DNA from: Volutella citrinella
Lineage: Eukaryota > Ascomycota > Sordariomycetes > Hypocreales > Nectriaceae
Direction: 5' to 3'
NCBI GenBank assembly: GCA_034401135.1
Contig: JAWZSP010000002.1
Span: forward strand, 2,914,001-2,978,000
Length of the DNA: 64,000 nt
Shown: piece after piece, positions 11,693 to 22,860 of the stretch
Layout: each line of letters starts with the position of its first letter
How positions within the stretch are numbered: the stretch's first letter is position 1
Notes under the pieces: generated by a model
The model's database searches: none
Told to the model about the DNA's origin: nothing
Seen by the model: only the letters and a program-made list of their open reading frames with translations
Program-made: the position numbers and the translations under genes

Positions 11693-14600
11693 ATGCGGCT
11701 TCCATGGTCCCGTATCTCGGCGCTGCTATGCCTGATCCTGGTGATCCAGCTTGTCAGCGCCGAGACCGTTCAGCTCGGGAAGAGGCAAAACGACAACAAG
11801 TCTATCGATTCGAAAGCGGAACCCTCTGACAAGAACGGGGAAGTCACTAAGACGGCCTCTTCCAGCAGCCAGACCGATGAGCCCAAGGCCGATAACTCGG
11901 ATAAGGAGTCGAACACGGGGAGCGAAACGTTCACGGCGACCTCGACCAGGCCAGCGCGGTCTACCAGTACAGAGATCCTTACCGACGGTGATCTTGATAA
12001 TTCCACCTTCGTCAATGGTTTGTTCCATCACTCCGGATGCAGAGGCGCCTGCTAATACCTGCCAATAGTTACTATTCCCGTCGGCGAACTGCCACTACAA
12101 CCGAAGATCACTCCTGGATGGGGTGTTGCGGGCATCATTATGCTTCTGACCGGCTTGACACATACATTGATTGGCATAAAAAACCGATATGTTCACACCT
12201 TCTTTTCCACAGCATATGCCGCAGCCCTTGGTGTCGCGGTGCTCATCGTCTACGTGATGAGCATGCCCGTCAGTAACGGCATTCAGGGTGGCTATGTCGT
12301 CGCTGCCGTCATGTCCGGATGCATACTCGGGGCGGCAGCTACCTTTTTCAGAGAAATCACCGAGGGCCTAGGGTGTGCATTGGGCGGCTTCTGCATCAGC
12401 ATGTGGCTTCTGACCCTTGTGCCTGGAGGATTGCTACAACCAATTGCTTCCAAAGCTATTTTTATTGCGTGCTTCACGCTCGGCGGGTTTGGTTTTTACT
12501 TTAGCCGCTGGACCAGGGACTGGGCTCTTATCCTTATGATCTCCTTCTCTGGTGCCACAGTCACCGTTTTGGGCATCGATTGCTTCAGTCGTGCAGGCTT
12601 GAAAGAGTTCTGGGCATATGTTTGGGACCTCAACGAGAAACTTTTCCCCGATGGCGCCAATACCTACCCCGTCACCAAAGGCATTCGTGTCGAATCCGCC
12701 GCAATCATTATTTTCTTCCTCTTCGGCATTGTTTCTCAGATTAAGCTCTGGAAACTTATTCGAGAACAACGCCTGAAAAAGGAACAAGAACTCGCCGAGG
12801 GGCAGCGCAACCTCGAGCAGGAGGAGGCCAATGTAGGCCGCAACATCGAGGAACTCAACGCCCGTGAACGTCGACAGTGGGAGCGGGCCTACGGCGAAGG
12901 AGAAGTCGGAAGCTCCACTGCATCACGAGTTTCGGAAAGCGGGGGAGACATGACTTCGGAGAAGAAGCTGAGAAGCAGCCACACCGGATCGTCCCAACGC
13001 CAATCTCAAGTCGAGGTTATCGAGATGTCCGACATGACGGAGGCTGAGCAACCTGCCCCGACCCCGCCGACCCTAATGGTGGGCCAAGAGCAAAGCGGCG
13101 GCGGTGTCACAATCAGAGTGGCATCGGATGATTTGCCTCGACAGCTTTCCGAGCAGGATCCGACCGAAACTGTAGCAGCTGCCAGCTCTACTGGCCAGAC
13201 CTTACCTGTTGGCTCTACGACGGAGTCTCGCCGTGTTTCTCAAAACTCGCAAGGGCTACAGCCACCCCCCGCCGTTGTTCCTCTGCCATTTACCGTCCCT
13301 GTCGCAGACGATGTGGAGTCGAATGCCGACCGTTCCTCCGTGGCAACGTTCGCGGATGACGAAGATGAGAAACCGACTGCCGCTCTGGGACATCGACATT
13401 CCTTAGCCCAACGGCTCTCACGTCTTTCCCATGGATCAGCTGACATGCTTCGAACCCTCTCACAGAGATCTGCACGCTCGCATGGCAACGCAAACCGAGA
13501 CAATGGGAGCAGCGAGGAATTGGTCATCCCCACACGACCTCGCGACGATTCTGGCTCGCTTGCTGCCACTGTTGATGACGACAGCCTGAGCATCAGTGAT
13601 CGGCACTCCATTGCCTCCGCCAAAGATATTCACATTAATGCCGAGCTTTCAGACACTGGAATGCGCAGCCCCTCCATCAACGTACGGGATGCTGAAGGAC
13701 ATGAGACGCAACCTTCAGAAGCCCACGGCAAAACCAAGTCCGTCGTTTCAGGCGTATCGTCAGCACCTGTCAGTTTGACTAAGGATCGACTGCCGCGGTC
13801 GCTGTCTCGAGTCGCTCTGTCTTATCGAACGAACGAATGGGCCAAACATCTCAGCAACGCCGAAGCTCCTGAGCTCGAAGAGCTTCCCATTGACCAGCGA
13901 CCGGTTTCTACTGCTGAGCTGCCTGTTCCTGTTTCCGTGGATGAACTGAAGCAGACTGCTACAGAGGGCACACCGCCCCCTGTTTTGGCCCGATCAGATT
14001 CGCATGCTTCGAACATTTCCTATGCACAAAACATGGGTGCGGTGAAGCAAAATGTTCCTGCGACCCTGGCCATTCTAACCGGCGATGGACTGAACCGCAG
14101 CCCCGGAAGCACGCCGACCAGTGCTACTCTACCTCGCGTTGCCTCTTCAGCATTCCGCCGTACCTCGACAGGTATCGAGCCTATCGCGGAAGAGCATGGA
14201 CCTGCTGCTCAGGCGGCTGTGCCGATTCCAGAGGAACCCAATCGAAAACACAACTCGATGAGTCCTCCGTTGACGCAACATGATTCTCGCTCTCCAACCC
14301 CTGGAGTTGTCTCCTACTCCAGCCCTCAGACACTCATTGGCCAACGGGAGATGTTCTTGCGCAATAAGTCACAGGGCAACCTGCTCGGGGCTAGCGCATC
14401 CGAGGTGAATTTGTATCGGGCCTCAAGTGATGCAGGCTCAATGCACAACTACCCAATGTATGCTGCAGCTGTTGGTGCCGATGTTGACGATTTGCCCTTG
14501 AGCCAGCGAAAGCAGCTCATGCAGCACCAGAGCATACTGAATGCCTCTGCTTCGACGCCTCATCTTGCTCGCATGACGAGTTCGCCCGATGTCGCGGGAC

Positions 14601-14983
14601 CTGACGTTGCTTTCAATTCGCATCAACCGCAGCGCCAGCCCTCCACCCAGTCCCCAGCGGCACGCGAAGCGGCGCTTAGTTCATTCCGTGACTCGGTGCA
14701 AAGGGACCTTCGCGCAGGCACGCCCGTTATCAAAACGGGTCGCGAGACACCATTCGCGCCCATGTCCCTCCTTGCCGACCGCGAGGTAGAAGTCCAGCGC
14801 AACATCGAGATGGGACGCAACATCCTGATGGGCCAGAAGGAAGCTGAAGCACAGCGCCGCGAAAGGGGCCGCCGAGAGCGTGAGCTGGCCGATCGAGCAT
14901 TCGACGAACGCATGCGAAACGGAGACATGCTAGAAGCACACCGAGAAGTTATGCGAAAGATGCAGCGCAAGTCCAAGGGATAA
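11693..14983 (+). CDS. DUF4203/TMEM198-like multispan membrane protein with long cytosolic tail
   Basis: Two exons, 11693-12017 and 12069-14983, with a 51-nt intron (GTTTGT donor, GCTAATA branch); 1079 aa. Residues 1-23 form a classic signal peptide (hydrophobic core LLCLILVIQLVSA). A short Ser/Thr-rich luminal stretch follows (about 24-108). A block of about seven transmembrane segments (roughly 120-335) contains glycine- and alanine-rich helices typical of the DUF4203/TMEM198 fold. The remaining ~740 residues are hydrophilic, Ser/Pro/acid-rich and apparently disordered. The tail ends in a strongly charged helix (about 1010-1079) rich in Arg, Glu and Met. Family members are fungal membrane proteins of unclear role, so location at the plasma membrane or secretory pathway is inferred only from the signal peptide. 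It converges with STE3 downstream. Confidence 0.88.
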
Positions 14984-15675
14984 GCTTGTGAGCCATCCGA
15001 GGGCGACACACTCCTTCAGACCCATCACCAGTTGGAACAAGCTTCCACACTATCACGATCCTGGGCTGGTTGCTTGCCTAGCAGCCATTGATGCCTTTAA
15101 AAATTCTGTTTCATATCCTTCCTTTTTTTATTACTGATACCAAGGGATTTACATTTGTCTCGGGAGCGATTTACTCAGCGGTCTTTACACTTCAATACCT
15201 AATGGGGATGGGATGCGGACGGTCTAGAAGGACGGTATATATAGAGATTGCGCATGACGCAGGGCCGGCGTTGAAAAGGTCTACAGTATATGGGAGCCCC
15301 TCGAACGATTGGAGGCAACGGGATGATTTACTCGTTTGATATGCCTCCAAACGGTATGCTTGGTATGAAAGTTGAACGGTCAAAGGCAATTGACAAAAGA
15401 TACCTTAATGGATCTGGCGAAATGCGAATTACGAGTTGATAATAAAAGCCTTCTGCCTTGATGCCCTGTGTGGATATGAACTTGGATTTGTGCATTGCAT
15501 GATCACACTGTATATACTGATACTAAATTACCTAGGCTGGATAATCCAGCTAACACGATTAGGGTCCGCCTATGATATACCCGTTGCAAGTGAAAGGAAC
15601 GCTAGAGCGAAGTGATGAAGCCGTGGTGCGATTAGAAAGCACGATGGTAAGCCGAGCTGGCTGATTAGAACCATC
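14984..15675. other. Convergent intergenic region (3' ends)
   Basis: This lies between the stop codons of the DUF4203 gene (+) and STE3 (-). It is AT-richer than the neighbouring exons, with TATATATA-like sequence near 15237-15243 and AATAAA-like stretches near 15441. It probably holds the two 3' UTRs and polyadenylation regions. No gene is visible. Confidence 0.6.
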
Positions 15676-17414
15676 TCACCGAGGCTGTGTCTCGCGGACA
15701 AGGTGGGTTTCGACCTTGACCGTTTGACTCATGGGCGTGTTGGCACAAGTTTGCGATGCGCTGCTGCTTGGATGATGGATGTCCTCTCGAGACCAGACCC
15801 GAGTCTGAATGCGTGGTGGTTCAGCAGGAAGAGGCCATGATATCTCGGGGTCCACGGAGGTGACAGGCTCGAGGCCCAGCGACTGACTGCGCTCCTGCGC
15901 TCTCCCCCTTTGCCAGTGAAACCGAGGAATCAACTCCTTGGGCAGGTTGAAGTGGAGTCGCGTCATGAATAGAAACGGGTTACGGTACGACAGCTCGTAG
16001 TGTGCGGTATTCTGCGCGGAAGAAGCAGGATGCACATCGATGAGACCTCGCTCAGCATCGAGGGATTGAGTGGTAGAGGATGTGACTGGTGCAAGGCCGG
16101 GTTGTGAGGTCGTTCTTGAGGCTGTGCTAGCTGGGTGAGAAAAAAAGGATCTGATCTTGCGTCCAGTGCCCCTGTGGTGATTGTATTAGCTCATGTATCA
16201 TACAACTCTGGAAATCAAAGGAGACTTGCGGTGTACTAGTTGACCCTCGGTGATTCGAGCCTAGGGAACCGGTTCCATAGAGGCACCTATCCGGGTCATA
16301 CTCTTGGTGGAGCGAAGGAAAGATGCGACCTAGGCCGATGGAGAGGCAGCACATTCGATAGCTGTTGATGGCATCCTTTGTCATTCCAAAAAAGAGGAAA
16401 ACAGGCACGGCCGAGAGGATTGCAATATAGGAGTTGTTGAGCAGTGGGAATGGAACGCTGTTGGATGGAAGATAAATGATGGTGTTCCATGGGATGAGGG
16501 AGTCGCTGTGAACTTTGTTGTAGTCATAGGGCTGCAGTGGGAACATAACCAAGAGGTTGAAGACGGCCAGTGTGACGACGATGGGGAAGAAGGGGGTCAG
16601 GATTGAGATAACCATGAGGTACAGACGTCTTTTGGTTCGCTGGGCTCGCATGTTGGCAGCCCGATTATTGGCAAGGGCAGAGCTGGTACACTTTGACACC
16701 TCGCGGAAGCGGAAAAAGGTGAGCACTTGACATGAAGTTAGATGACGCGTCTCAAATCAAAAGGGGGAAGGGGACGGATGAGCCCATACCTGAGTATGCC
16801 ACAGTAGCGAGGGCGAAGATGGTTGGGATGACGACGAAGAAGGTCATATAAGGCCAGGAAAAGTGCACAACTCCAGCACATCCTTCCAGCGCAATGATGG
16901 CATAGCGGTTCGGGGCGATGGGCCAAACCCATGCCAGCTGGAGAATGGGAAGGGGAAAGATGATCAAGGCTTGGACAATCTTCCGTCTGCGTTTCTCACG
17001 GACTGTAAGCGGGTTCGCTCGCAGCAAGCCCACCTGTTGGGATAGATGGCGCATGATGGCAAGGAGGCAGGTGACGAAAAGGGATAGATTGACATTGTGA
17101 ATGTATGGGATGACGTCGCAGAACCCATAGCCGGGCCACCAGTTGTCAGTGTCATCGTTTCGCCAAATGAGGGCGCAGACGACGGAGATGAAGTTGGTGC
17201 ATTCGAGGTTGGCAATGAAGAGGGTGGCGGCGAACTCCCCGTTCCGATACAAATGCTTCAGGGGAACAAGGCAGACCAAGTTGGCCACGATCCCAAGCAG
17301 GACTCGCATGATGAGGTTGGCTGTGAGGGCTGGCGTTGTGATGGACTCTGGACCCGGGGGGGCCACCCAGATGAAGGGGTCGCCACGGGGCAACAGGCTC
17401 GAAGAAGGGGCCAT
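15676..17414 (-). CDS. STE3: STE3-type (a-factor class) pheromone receptor, GPCR
   Basis: Three exons: 17414-16790, 16725-16245 and 16171-15676, giving 533 aa. Intron 1 (16789-16726) has a CTAAC branch. Intron 2 (16244-16172) ends 12 nt after GCTAATA. An alternative intron 2 (16236-16131) is also in frame and would give 522 aa. The N-terminal half carries the STE3-family pattern: TM1 and TM2 around an NLE segment, the conserved WxGxxxCD motif before TM3, then an xxRxLxxQ helix end and a basic second loop (REKRRRK). Seven hydrophobic segments are visible. The C-terminal tail is long, Ser/Thr-rich and cytosolic. The family (yeast Ste3p, Neurospora PRE-1) binds the lipid-modified mating peptide at the cell surface and signals through a heterotrimeric G protein. 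A (GA)9 tract lies in the 5' leader. Confidence 0.92.
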
Positions 17415-18786
17415 TTTTGTTTGAAGACAGAGATGGAGGTCTTTCTCATGCGGGTAAACAGATGTGTCGAGTGAGATTCTCTGAACGAGAGAGAGAGAGA
17501 GAGAAAGGAGGAGGAAGAGGAGAGCCCGAGTGCTGCATTAAAAGGACGCTGCCCACGCTCACGCTCGCGGCTTACACCACCGGGATACAGAATGACTCTA
17601 ATTGACTCTACGCGGCAGGCCGGCAGTTCATTGAGATGAGAGCCAACATCAATTCCCACATCCGGGTTATTGGAACCAGTAGAACCAGCGGGCGAGGCTC
17701 GTGGCGAAACTCAATAAGAGCCATCAAGAGTCAGCCCACAGTGATATATCAGACGGGATGTGACAAAAGACGACTCAATGGGCCGGGGAAAGCTTCAATG
17801 AATGGCCAGACTGGGTGCCACGCAGCCCACAAGAGCTAAATTTGGCCCCGTAGCAGTGACGGCAGGATCCGGATGCTGGGGCATAGCCCCCGGGTGGGAG
17901 AGCTGTCACCGCAGACTCTATAGAGTCGCCTAATTGAAGGGCGTCTATTGACATCCCAATCGGGCAAGTCTGGACCGGCGGTTGGCATGCGGCTGCAGGC
18001 CCGCGACCCGGGATCTGGGCCTCCAAGACCCCAGGAGTGCGGAAAAAAAGTAAAAAAAGCGATGAATACAGTTTTGGGTATTCGTAGAGAGGCTTGGAGG
18101 TAGAGATGTCATCGCTTGTTGGGGATTTGGCCCAGATCCGGGTACTTGGTGCCACCTTGTACGAGAGGTGGAGGAGCATCATCGGTCACGATGGAGTCAC
18201 AAGCTTCACGACAGGGAAGTAAGCGAGCTGCATGGTTTCCACTAGAAAACAAGATTCTATTCATGTCGAGCGCTGTCCGTTCAATCTCGGGGAGGGGGGA
18301 GATGTGAGGCACAACTTGGCTGACGATTGTCACATCAACAAGAGAGAGTTGTGTGTTGTGGAGTTGAGCCTGTAATAAGCAGACCCCGGCTGATCATCGT
18401 ATTGCTCTAAGGGAAATATGCATCTAACAGGTAGGCCCCCAGAAAATAGGGAGGTACGTACCTCACTCGTTGCCCACCGCTGTTGCATGTGCCGAACCCC
18501 CGCCTGGATCGTTTCGCATGAATGTGGGTTCGGCAGGGAGGGATAGAGCCAATCAAGATCGCATAACGAGAGGCCCCTAATCTAAATTAGTGTGAGTGCT
18601 ATCGCGCGTTTGTGCCAAACGACGCGACAAGAGACACCCAGGGCTGAGGGAGCTAATAACCTACAGTCACCACCACCAAAGCTCAACACTCAACCACAGT
18701 TCTCCTTCCATCTCGATATCCCGTTCTTCGCGACGCCCACCATCGTAGTCTTCTGTCCCGCCGCAGCTTCATACCCCACCGCCACC
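17415..18786. other. Divergent promoter region STE3/RIM1
   Basis: This 1.37 kb lies between the start codons of STE3 (-) and RIM1 (+). It contains a purine-rich (GA)n tract next to STE3 and a C/A-rich leader just before RIM1 (about 18640-18786) with a GCCACC context at the RIM1 ATG. The reading frames in it are short and show no protein features. Confidence 0.6.
17487..17504 (+). repeat. (GA)9 microsatellite in the STE3 leader
   Basis: Nine uninterrupted GA units are followed by a further purine-rich stretch. On the transcribed (minus) strand this is a CT-rich tract about 75 nt upstream of the STE3 start codon, a position where fungal promoters often carry pyrimidine-rich tracts. Confidence 0.8.
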
Positions 18787-19400
18787 ATGTCTTTCAACCT
18801 TGCCCGCCGCGCCGCCTTTGCCCCGGCCTCTGTCGCCCGCGCCTTCAGCACCTCTGCCCCCCGAGGCATCGCCCGCATGACCATCATTGGCAACCTGGCC
18901 GACACCCCCGAGCTCCAGGCCACCAGCTCCGGCCGCGAGATTGTGCGCTATGCCGTCGCAAGCAACGTCGGCCGCGGCGAGAACAAGAAGACCAGCTGGT
19001 TCCGCGTCACCGCCTTCAACGAGGGCCCTCAGCGTGACTTCCTCATGAACCTTCCCAAGGGGTGAGTCGCGCGCAATTTGTCTTGCTCCGGGTCACGACC
19101 GGGGCTTGCATTTTTATTGCCCTTATTTTTATTTGGGGACAGGAACTCTTGTGTATTGCATCCGCTGACATGTGCCACCGCAGCGCCACCGTCTGCGTCG
19201 AGGCCGATGCCTCCGTCAACACCTACACTGATGCCAATGGCCAGACCCGCACTGGCTTCAGCATCGTCCAGCGTAAGTAATCAAGAGAAAACGGCCGTCG
19301 CCAGGGACCCCTTGCTGAATTCCTTGTAGGCCAGATCGACGTTATCCGACGCCCGTACCACCCCACGGAGGAACAACAGCAGCAGCAGCAGCAGAACTAA
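18787..19400 (+). CDS. RIM1: Mitochondrial single-stranded DNA-binding protein
   Basis: Three exons: 18787-19061, 19184-19272 and 19330-19400; introns 122 and 57 nt; 144 aa. Residues 1-30 are Arg/Ala/Ser-rich without acidic residues and contain RAFSTSAPRG, a typical mitochondrial presequence and cleavage context. The rest is one OB-fold SSB domain: a MTIIGNLADTPEL start, an R-Y-A-V-A strand, the aromatic W-F-R-V strand that contacts DNA, and an SIVQRQIDVI final strand. The protein ends in seven Gln (CAA plus six CAG) and Asn, not the acidic tail of bacterial SSB. Family role: binds single-stranded mtDNA during replication in the matrix. The ATG sits in a GCCACC context. It is divergent from STE3 and convergent with glutathione synthetase. 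Confidence 0.95.
19377..19394 (+). repeat. (CAG)6 trinucleotide tract
   Basis: Six CAG codons directly before the last sense codon of RIM1 encode most of a seven-glutamine C-terminus. Such tracts vary in length between strains, so this may be a useful polymorphic site. Confidence 0.85.
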
Positions 19401-19761
19401 GTGCCCTCTCTCGCATTTGGTGTGGACGAACACGCGCCAGCGTCAACTCGAAAGGACGTCGCCGCATCTGGAGCGCAGGTCCTCTCCCCTCCATGTGAAG
19501 AGTGTTGTTGATTAATGCTGTCGCTTTGCACGATTGGGTGTATAGACAATTATGTACACAATCTGGCGGAACATGTATGATACCACGAGGCAATAAAGAC
19601 GTTGCTCAACCTTGCTCTGACGTTGTGATCTTGTCAATCCGCGCTATTGGTTCCTTTTTAACTTCACGGAAACCTTGAACAAGTCTGTGCTGCGTATGCG
19701 TCTTCTTTTTGCTCATAGGTGGTTCCTCCAGCTTGAATAAGTCTACGCGTTGGGTCTTTTT
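19401..19761. other. Convergent intergenic region RIM1/GSH2
   Basis: This 361-nt spacer lies between two stop codons and must hold both 3' UTRs. A GGCAATAAAG stretch near 19590 on the + strand is a likely poly(A) signal for RIM1. No gene is visible. Confidence 0.6.
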
Positions 19762-21461
19762 CTACACCAGTGTGCAACTATCCATGCAGCCGAATCCTGC
19801 AGCAACGCCGCCTTCCTCGCTCTTATCACCCTTGGTACGCAGCAGGTAGCCCGCCTCTTCATTTCGGTGCACTATGCCCGTTGATTGGTCCCAGAGACAG
19901 GTGCCGTACACACCGAGTTCACAGATGACGCCGCCTTGTTCAAGTTGTCCGTTACGAAGGATGATATTGGACACGGGGGGTGGGGTAATCAGCTCCATGA
20001 GGATGTATGACCCCCAGTGGGACTCCGGTACGGTCCTCAGAAAGTCGGGAATGGCGCCTCGATAGATGTTGTTCCCGCCACCCTCCCGCTGAGGCTTCAG
20101 CACGTAAGCTTGGCAGAGCTCAGGATCGAGAGCCTTCTTGCGAGCCTCAAGGCCGGCCTCGCTCGTGTCCATGGGATAAATATTGGTGAATGTTTTCCAT
20201 AGCTGGGCCGTCGACTCGGAATCCTCTCTAAGGAACTTGCCCAGGGCTGAAGGCTCAGAAGAAGGACGGGGAGTTGCCAAGATTTGCTGAACCTTTTTCG
20301 TGCCGGCCATCTGTGTGAGGACGGTGGGGCACTTGATGGCCTTGGAGCGCTCTAGATGGTACCGCGCGTCCCATGCTTCTTGGTCAGGGTAGTCAGAGGG
20401 TCCATATCCTGATCGCATGTAGATCACGGAGACCTCGAACACCCTTGAAGGGTTACTGGGCAGCCGATAAAGGAGCTCTCTCTCCGGGGTAGACGCGTGG
20501 CTGGTGTGCTTGAGGATCTCGCTGTAAGCAAGTCGGAATACTGGGATAGCGGATGGTGAGTTGGTGAGCTGATACTCCAGGTGTCGCTGGTCGAACACAT
20601 TCCTCTCGTCGCCTTGTACAAGGAAGATGACACACTTGAGGTGTCCGAGCTTGCTGATCCCGTAAGCATGGAAGGCAGCCTCAATACCAGCAGCCAGGCC
20701 TGATACAGTGTTGTTTGCGGGGAGATCCAGGCTATCTCGGGGCACAGCGTTGTGGAGATACGGATATTCGGTAGCAGCAAGGTGCCTGGGACATGTCAGC
20801 AAGGCATAATTTCTATGGCTTCTAGCACTGACTTGTGCAGCCCCGAGGTGTGAGCTGAGAGTCCACCAAACGACGACGCGATTGTGTTGAACTCAACCTG
20901 CTTCACCTGCAAAGAAGTGTCTGCCGTTGAATTGTCTTGGTGGACCATATAATCGGAACGAAAAAGTCCCAATGACAGAGGCTTTAGATTGTGAGAACGG
21001 TTTTGGGGCCGTAAGGTGTCTTCAGATACTGACCTGTGTATATCCCTCAGCCTTAACCCTGAGGTGAACGTTCCACAGGTTGCGGATGAACTCGTCTCCA
21101 TCAACGACCCTGTGAATGTGTGAGTAAAAAAACGCTACTCGTTTCTCCGGTTTACAAACTCCTTGGTCACCTGGGTAAGGAACTCCTCATCCTGGCTTAC
21201 AGCAGCGTAGAGCTGGTTGTAAGTCTTTTGTACCGACTTGCCCTGTGCAAAGCACTGTCGGGGAAACGGGCTGGGGAATAGCGTAACGGGTACATTGATG
21301 GCACAAATACCCTGAGGATCAACGTCCTTTGATAGGACAGCCGGCGGAGGGCGCACAGCAAGCCCATTGCCGATCGACCAGTCCTTGACGGTGGTGACAA
21401 GGGCCTCCCGCTCTTGGTCTGTGAGCTGTGGGGGGTACGCCGGGATTGTACGAGATGCCAT
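19762..21461 (-). CDS. GSH2: Glutathione synthetase (eukaryotic type)
   Basis: Four exons: 21461-21160, 21109-21034, 20981-20833 and 20785-19762; introns 47-52 nt; 516 aa. It catalyses the ATP-dependent joining of gamma-glutamylcysteine and glycine, the second step of glutathione synthesis, in the cytosol. Recognisable blocks are the LGLFRSDY segment, the substrate-binding VEFNTIASSFGGLS segment, the RSGYGPSDY element followed by a WDARYHLERSKAIKCP-like stretch, the ATP-grasp glycine-rich loop LKPQREGGGNN, and a C-terminal MDSCTLV. The first intron uses a GTTTGT donor; the alternative GTAAAC donor six bases away breaks the frame. The length matches the family. It is divergent from the SNF2 gene, with a 1.3 kb shared upstream region. 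Confidence 0.95.
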
Positions 21462-22860
21462 TGCGAAAGGCCAAAGAGTGAGCAGCGGGCAAATCTCAGA
21501 GAGGTTCTGGAGAATTCGAAGCGAGCGATGCAGCCTTAATAGGAAGTAATAATAGTAGTAGTGTTGGGTCTGGGACGGAGTGCTTTGCGTGATCCGGCTG
21601 ATGGCGGCGTGTGGCTTAATAATGGAATTCTTGAAGTGGGTGCTTTTTGGCCATGAAGGAAAGAAGGTACTACCTTCACCACACGCACCTCCCCCCACTA
21701 TATCCTCACAGTCTTACAGATCCACACTGGGACATCTGCCTGGAACAATTCTCTGGCGCTCAAATCCCAGACTGCTAGCCGTGTGGTTTGGGTCGACTTT
21801 TTTCTGTGTATAGCAGGTGTCCTCGTTCCTTTTGTTGCCCTTCCAGAGGTCTTCTCAGATCGTGCGGAGGGGTAGGTGGGGTCAACGGAAGGTGGCGGGG
21901 CTTCAGAGAACGTCAACCTGAGCGTCTAGTGGAGGTAACGGGGGCCATGATAGCAGGCAACAACATGTTGCAACTCAGCCCCATTGCCTTACACAATTTT
22001 GAGGGACGCAGAAAGGTTGCAAAATGCCATGGATGGGAAATTGAGTTCTATGGATTTTTCTTTTTTTAGTCCAGTTCTTTATCATTGCTCTGATGCACGT
22101 CCCCGCTACCATTTGGTCCTGATCAGAAGCGAATGGCTGGCCTGCGCTTCACCTGGTAGCAGCGCTGACTACGAGTGCTACTACTTGCTAATAGGTACTA
22201 CCACCAGTCGTCTTGGCCCTTGCTTTAGAGCAGGATTGCAATATGATTGTAGATTTTTCTTCCAAATCATGGTTGTTATGTACGAAGCGCCTTGGACGCC
22301 TGCCTGGCAGCTGCCAACAACTGGACCAACACATCACGTGCACTCCGGTACGTACCTCGTTGGGAGGTGGGAGTTGGCTTTCGGCCAAAAACAAGGCTGG
22401 CAGGAAGTCGCGACTGAAGCAGGTGTGCCTGCCTGCCTCTTCACCACCAACCACATTATCTCTCAGCGCATTTGCCTTTTCGCGACACATTTCATGCCAG
22501 AACCGCAAGGTGCATGGTGTTACCCTCTGGCCGATTCTCGTCCCCCCTCTTCTTGGTGCATTGCCCGCACCTTGTCAACCGACACCTGACCTTTAGGCCA
22601 GGCGCCTTAGCCAAGTGGCGGCTATGCAATTTTCTGATTCTCGCCATTTTCTCTTCGTTACTAATCTTTCAAACTTGTGCGCTCGGCGCACTTTCATATG
22701 AGTCCAATCTACTCAAGTAGGTCTTCCCTTTTGCCCCACTGCCTTCTCCTTCCTCACTTTCCATGCCGAATTGATTTGCCAAACCGACATGCTATCTAAG
22801 TGTTTGAACCACTCGGTACTGACCCGCACCCAGCGGCATGATCAAATTGTGGCAGGAATC
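21462..22860. other. Divergent promoter region GSH2/SNF2
   Basis: This 1.4 kb lies between the glutathione synthetase start (-) and the SNF2-gene start (+). Visible motifs are a CACGTG palindrome at 22335-22340, a GGTACGTACC palindrome just after it, and a TTACTAA at 22658-22664 that matches the core bound by fungal Yap1/AP-1-type factors. A tRNA-like string near 22603-22620 has no matching 3' half. No gene is supported. Confidence 0.5.
22763..22774 (+). promoter_or_regulatory. Minimal upstream ORF before the SNF2 gene
   Basis: An ATG followed by two codons and TGA lies 14 nt before the first in-frame ATG (22789) and 86 nt before the preferred start (22861). If it is in the transcript, a three-codon uORF this close would favour initiation at 22861. 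That transcription starts upstream of 22763 is assumed, not shown. Confidence 0.3.

Noticed and set aside
22600..22660. tRNA-like 5' half (GCCTTAGCCAAGTGGC string)
   Set aside because: No anticodon arm, no GTTCRANNC T-arm and no pairing acceptor strand follow within a tRNA length.
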